Source: OFTM382 sp964448185
GTDB taxonomy: Bacteria > Planctomycetota > Phycisphaerae > Phycisphaerales > UBA1924
Assembly (NCBI GenBank): GCA_964448185.1
Contig: CAYUVO010000108.1
Location: 1 to 7,898, forward strand
DNA length: 7,898 bases
Reading direction: 5' to 3'
Below the pieces are notes generated by a model. That model did not search any database. It was not told the DNA's origin and saw only the letters and a list, made by a program, of their open reading frames with translations. The position numbers and the translations under genes are program-made. Of this stretch, positions 4,909-7,898 are shown piece after piece; position 1 is the first letter of the stretch, and each line of letters begins with the position of its first letter.

Positions 4909-6645
4909 ATGACTACCAGCATTTCTGGGCCGGGCATCGGCTCGCTCTCGCCGTCGGATGTAGACCCTCACGCGGTGACCATTTCGGGGATCGTGATTGA
5001 TCCGGTGTATGGCCCGGGCGTTGCCGATTGGACGCCCGCGGAGTCGCTGCGAAACGTCGAGCGGGACATCGCTGCGCCTGCGCAGTATCCGTATACACGC
5101 GGGCTGTACGCGGAGGGGTATCGTTCGCGGCTGTGGACCATGCGACAGTTCGCCGGGTTCGGCTCGGCGGACGACACGAACGAACGCTTCAAGTACATCC
5201 TGAGTGCCACGAAATCTTCGACCAAGGCGAACACGGGTTTGTCGACAGCGTTTGATTTGCCGACCCTGATGGGACGCGACAGCGACGACCCGTTGTGTGT
5301 CGGTGAGGTGGGCAAGTGCGGCGTCGCGATCGACACGATCGAAGACATGCACCGGCTCTACGCGGACATCCCGATCGACAAGGTGACGGTGAGCCAGACG
5401 ATCAACGGCTCGGCGGCGGTGATCTGGGCGATGTACCTTGCGATGGCCAAGCAACGAGGGATCGGCTGGGACACGCTCGGCGGCACGCTGCAGAACGATA
5501 TTCTCAAGGAGTTCCACGCGCAGAACGAGTTCATCTATCCGCCCGAGGCGTCGGTCAAGCTGGTGGTGGACACGATCGAGTTCCAGAGTGAGCATCTGCC
5601 CAAGTGGAACAGCGTTTCGATCAGCGGGTATCACATCCGCGAGGCCGGGTCGAACGCGGCCCAGGAGCTCGCGTTTACGCTGCGCGACGGGATGGAGTAC
5701 GTCGAGGCGTGCCTGCATCGCGGGCTGGATATCGAGAAGTTTGCGCCCAGGCTGAGCTTCTTTTTCAACAGTCATAATGAGTTCTTCGAGGAGATCGCCA
5801 AGCTGCGAGCGGCGCGGCGGATCTGGGCGCGGATGATGCGTGAGCGCTACGGCGCAAAGAACGAGCGGTCGTGGTTCATGAAGACGCATGTGCAGACGGC
5901 GGGGTGCAGTTTGACCGAGCAGCAGCCGCTGAACAACATTGTGCGCGTCGCGTATCAGGCGATGGCGGGCGTGCTCGGCGGGTGCCAGAGCCTGCACACC
6001 GACTCCATGGACGAGACGCTTGGGTTGCCGACCGAGCAGGCGGTGACCGTGGCGCTGCGCACGCAGCAGATCTTGGCGCACGAAACCGGCGTGACACGCA
6101 CGGTTGATCCCCTCGGCGGCTCGTGGTTTATCGAAGAACTCACCGATCGCATCGAGGCCGACGCGATGACCTTGATCGACGAGATCGACGCGATGGCCGG
6201 CGGGGCGTGGACGCCCAAACGCATCGGCGAGCTGACCAACGGCGACCTGTACTCGGGCGGGTGCATCGCGGGGATTCACCGCGGCTACTTCCGCAGGCAG
6301 ATCGCTGAAGCCGCGTACCGGTATAGCGAAGAATGCGAAGCGGGCGACCGCGTGATCGTGGGCGTCAATCAGTATGTAGATGTCGAAGGCGAGCGGCCCA
6401 TCGACATCCTGACGATCTCTGATGAAGTCGAAACCGTGCAGGTCGAACGGCTGACCGCGTTCAAGCAAAAACGTGACGACCAAGCGGTGATGTCTTCGTT
6501 GGAAGCGATCCGCGATGCGTGCCGGGAGAACCGCAACGTGATGCCCGTGCTTGTCGAGGGTTCGCTTGCGAACTGTACGATGGGCGAGATGGTCCAGGCG
6601 ATGGCGGATATCTACGGCCGGTACACCGGCGGGCCGGAGTGGTAA
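4909..6645 (+). CDS. B12-dependent acyl-CoA mutase large subunit, isobutyryl-CoA mutase type
   Basis: Catalytic (TIM-barrel) subunit of the methylmalonyl-CoA mutase family, which rearranges acyl-CoA carbon skeletons by radical chemistry with adenosylcobalamin. Family marks over 578 residues: LWTMRQFAGFGSADDTN at 75-91, FDLPTLMGRDSDDP at 115-128, TLQNDILKEF at 193-202, NSVSISGYHIREAG at 234-247, PRLSFFFNSHNEFFEE at 280-295, CQSLHTDSMDETLGLPTEQ at 359-377, DPLGGSWFIEELT at 400-412. Aligning by motif with Propionibacterium methylmalonyl-CoA mutase, Q195 and H242 match the conserved Q197 and H244. F81 replaces Y89 and Q205 replaces R207, the pair reported for isobutyryl-CoA mutase (hydroxyisobutyryl-CoA mutase has Ile and Gln). 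No DxHxxG B12-binding domain is present, so a separate small subunit is needed; it is not in this window. GAAAGG (4895-4900) sits 8 bases before the ATG. The long minus-strand reading frame opposite is a shadow. Confidence 0.92.
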   Translation: MTTSISGPGIGSLSPSDVDPHAVTISGIVIDPVYGPGVADWTPAESLRNVERDIAAPAQYPYTRGLYAEGYRSRLWTMRQFAGFGSADDTNERFKYILSATKSSTKANTGLSTAFDLPTLMGRDSDDPLCVGEVGKCGVAIDTIEDMHRLYADIPIDKVTVSQTINGSAAVIWAMYLAMAKQRGIGWDTLGGTLQNDILKEFHAQNEFIYPPEASVKLVVDTIEFQSEHLPKWNSVSISGYHIREAGSNAAQELAFTLRDGMEYVEACLHRGLDIEKFAPRLSFFFNSHNEFFEEIAKLRAARRIWARMMRERYGAKNERSWFMKTHVQTAGCSLTEQQPLNNIVRVAYQAMAGVLGGCQSLHTDSMDETLGLPTEQAVTVALRTQQILAHETGVTRTVDPLGGSWFIEELTDRIEADAMTLIDEIDAMAGGAWTPKRIGELTNGDLYSGGCIAGIHRGYFRRQIAEAAYRYSEECEAGDRVIVGVNQYVDVEGERPIDILTISDEVETVQVERLTAFKQKRDDQAVMSSLEAIRDACRENRNVMPVLVEGSLANCTMGEMVQAMADIYGRYTGGPEW

Positions 6646-6647
6646 AG

Positions 6648-7421
6648 CTACATAGCTGAAAGCTGAGTGTTAATCTCGTCTTCGGCGGAGTCGACTAGGC
6701 GAGATATGAAATCGATTGACCATCGGCAGTCTTTGGGTGGCAGCGTTCTGTCTTGGTTTTGAGTCTTCTTGGCTACGGAGAGGTCGCCTTCGTGAGCAAT
6801 TTGGTTGCGGCGAGTGACAATCCACTCGACCCACTTTTTCACGTCGGCGGGGTCTTCACTCATTCGGCAGGCGACAGTGGGCCAAAAGTTGTTTATGCCA
6901 ATCATTGACAGGGCTTCTTTGATGGCTTTGGGGCGCTGCAGCGACTGAAACCCCAGTTGGCGCTCAACACAGGTACGTAGCTTCGCTCTGGGACGCTTTG
7001 CGTCCAGCATTGCACATGCATCAGCGATGGTGATCTTCGCATTCTCCAGCTTTTCCGGTGTGCCCGCTTTGAGTCGGCTGCATGCGACGATGTATGCAGC
7101 GACCTTTCGGTGGAAGTATGCGTCCATGGCAGACACGGTGAGGACCAGACTGCCACGCAGTAGATCGCTCAAGCTCGCAGCAGTAAAGTCATCGTCCGTT
7201 AAATCGGCATTCTCTTTGATGACGATTACAGCGTCATTTCCGTCTACTCGGCCTTTGGTCGTGCCCTGCTTCCAGTGCATCAGGTTCTCGAAGTTGCTAG
7301 CCCAGTCGGCTCTCATCCCTCGCTTTCGGGTGTTTACTAGCCCGTGATAAAGAGATTCGAGGCGCTCCGCGCGAGCAATGCTCGCATCGAATGTGTCTTT
7401 GGCGGAGTCTACGATCTTCAT
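6648..7421 (-). CDS. Stand-alone HEPN-domain protein (RiboL-PSP-HEPN-like), putative RNase
   Basis: A 257-residue soluble protein without signal peptide. Two signatures point to the HEPN superfamily: a helix LRGSLVLTVSAMDAYFHRKVAAYI at 88-111, much like the first long helix of RiboL-PSP-HEPN proteins, and WIVTRRNQIAHEGD at 200-213, which contains the R-x4-H motif as R205 and H210 with the polar Asn directly after Arg. In active HEPN RNases this Arg/His pair cuts RNA, typically as a dimer; such proteins act in toxin-antitoxin, abortive-infection and other anti-phage systems. No antitoxin-like partner (for example a MNT nucleotidyltransferase) is seen next to it in the window. Its stop is 2 bases from the mutase stop, tail to tail. 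Sampled lines run 53-55% GC against 58-70% in the mutase, which suggests acquisition. No clear ribosome-binding site precedes the ATG. The family call rests on motif reading only. Confidence 0.72.
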   Translation of the reverse strand: MKIVDSAKDTFDASIARAERLESLYHGLVNTRKRGMRADWASNFENLMHWKQGTTKGRVDGNDAVIVIKENADLTDDDFTAASLSDLLRGSLVLTVSAMDAYFHRKVAAYIVACSRLKAGTPEKLENAKITIADACAMLDAKRPRAKLRTCVERQLGFQSLQRPKAIKEALSMIGINNFWPTVACRMSEDPADVKKWVEWIVTRRNQIAHEGDLSVAKKTQNQDRTLPPKDCRWSIDFISRLVDSAEDEINTQLSAM

Positions 7422-7712
7422 AGCGTGAGCATAGCAAGATCGAGCTGCTGTGTTCAGTTGGTCATTGTTGCCATTTCATTTGGCATTGGCCAGTGGTGGT
7501 GGAGCTTGCATCGAAGTCACCCTTTCAGTGAAGGTGCTCGGCGTCTGAGCCTGGAGCAGCCGTTGCCTTGGTGTCACTTCTGACTCCAAGGGCAGCTTGA
7601 GCAGGCATCTGATCGATCGGAAGGCGCATTGACTTGAGCGAATCTTGCAATCGGCTGTTTTCTTACTCTCTTTGGTTCGCCTGATGTTCCGTCAACGCAG
7701 CGAGATCGAGCG
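7422..7712. other. Stretch without a convincing gene
   Basis: These 291 bases between the HEPN start and the end of the repeat frame hold no frame I trust. A plus-strand frame (7344-7583) runs through the HEPN start, has a biased composition and no family features. The HEPN promoter must lie here, but I can see no good -35/-10 pair. One imperfect hairpin is visible: TGCCTTGG (7564-7571) with CCAAGGGCA (7586-7594), one bulge and a 14-base loop. It lies downstream of the minus-strand repeat frame and could end its transcript; there is no T-run on either side. Confidence 0.4.
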
Positions 7713-7898
7713 TTACCGCGCGTTCATACTCTTGTGAAGGGGCGCACCACCCCGGTAGAGCAGCGCACGACGACCGTGAAGGGCTTTACAGCTTCCGTGA
7801 AGCAACGCACGACGACCGTAGAGGGCTTTACAGCTTGCGTAGAGCAGCGCGCGACGACCGCAAAGGGCTTTACAGCTTGCGTGAAGCAACGCACGACG
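7713..7898 (-). CDS. C-terminal end of a possible heptad/14-residue repeat protein (partial at window edge)
   Basis: On the minus strand the frame is open from the right edge to TAA at 7713-7715, giving 61 residues. It reads as alternating heptads GRRALL(H/Y) and (A/G)SCKAL(H/Y/C), then a degenerate last heptad RGGAPLH and the tail KSMNAR. The argument for this frame is the pattern of changes between copies: three of the five variable codon positions are fully synonymous here (CTT/CTC, TTG/CTG, CGT/CGC), and the others are His/Tyr/Cys and Gly/Ala. The plus-strand reading in the same register has Lys/Glu, Thr/Ala and Val/Ala swaps instead. Leu recurs every seven residues, so a helix is possible. 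No start lies in the window, and a non-coding repeat remains a real alternative. Function unknown. Confidence 0.4.
   Translation of the reverse strand, partial: RRALLHASCKALCGRRALLYASCKALYGRRALLHGSCKALHGRRALLYRGGAPLHKSMNAR
7734..7898. repeat. Tandem array of 21-base half-units forming 42-base units
   Basis: Seven full and one cut half-unit, each 21 bases with no indels. Type A (as in GTGAAGCAACGCACGACGAC plus C) is at 7755, 7797, 7839 and 7881; type B (as in GTGAAGGGCTTTACAGCTTG plus C) is at 7776, 7818 and 7860. They alternate strictly. A diverged A-like copy at 7734-7754 marks the left end. All start with a form of GTRRAG. Type A copies alternate between GTAGAGCAG and GTGAAGCAA, hinting at an 84-base higher-order unit. 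The array runs off the right edge. There are no unique spacers between copies, so it is not a CRISPR array. Confidence 0.92.

Noticed and set aside
4746..4937. 63-codon minus-strand frame in the gap before the mutase
   Set aside because: It crosses the terminator hairpin and the mutase start and shows no family features.
4891..6483. 530-residue minus-strand reading frame opposite the mutase
   Set aside because: It is antisense to a protein with many unmistakable family motifs, is Arg/His/Asp-rich, and has no recognisable domain; high GC and codon bias produce such shadows.
7344..7583. 79-codon plus-strand frame across the HEPN start
   Set aside because: It is antisense to the HEPN N-terminus for its first third and has no domain, ribosome-binding site or sensible composition.
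7734..7898. CRISPR array
   Set aside because: Copies follow each other directly with no unique spacers, and no cas genes are present.
7685..7898. Plus-strand coding frames through the repeat array, giving repeats such as REATHDDR.GLYSL (register of 7754) or V(K/E)QRTTTV(K/E)GFTAC (GTG at 7734)
   Set aside because: Both are open to the edge, but differences between copies cause charge swaps (Arg/Glu, Lys/Glu) more often than in the minus frame, and no ribosome-binding site precedes the GTG at 7734.

Overview
The window looks like chromosomal DNA from a planctomycete, most likely of the Phycisphaerae. The best pointer is the C-terminal module of the first protein (Cys, GDIADDFG, GADG, VSFGDFLALLG, GPCP). 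From memory this is the dockerin-like 'GC-type' module found at the ends of many secreted Phycisphaerales proteins. Moderately high GC, a planctomycete-style anchored protein ending in YSLGRDG, and B12-type acyl-CoA chemistry fit this. The taxonomic call is inference; no rRNA or tRNA gene is visible.

Layout, left to right. (1) The 3' end of a secreted protein gene (2-352, +) with two tandem copies of the module. (2) A compact minus-strand operon read right to left: recX (1616-2344), a lipoprotein (931-1611) and a Cys-rich rhodanese-like protein (449-934). The gaps are 4 bases and then a GTGA overlap. (3) A divergent intergenic region (2345-2446). (4) A plus-strand block: a 3-hydroxyacyl/3-hydroxybutyryl-CoA dehydrogenase (2447-3319), an anchored protein of unknown function (3361-4710), a likely intrinsic terminator, and the large subunit of a coenzyme B12-dependent acyl-CoA mutase (4909-6645). 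The mutase carries the residue pair expected of isobutyryl-CoA mutase rather than methylmalonyl-CoA mutase. (5) A visibly lower-GC accessory segment: a stand-alone HEPN-domain protein (6648-7421, -) lying tail to tail with the mutase and separated from it by 2 bases, a 291-base stretch without a gene, and a 21/42-base tandem repeat array at the right edge. The array reads best as the end of a minus-strand repeat protein.

How the genes may work together. The dehydrogenase and the mutase both act on C4 acyl-CoA esters, so they may belong to the same route: isobutyryl-CoA to butyryl-CoA, then beta-oxidation to acetoacetyl-CoA. An unrelated gene and a terminator lie between them, so this is only a hypothesis. 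The mutase's small B12-binding subunit and G-protein chaperone are not in the window. The most interesting parts are the HEPN gene, whose RNxxxH signature is typical of RNA-cutting defence or toxin proteins, and the neighbouring repeat array.
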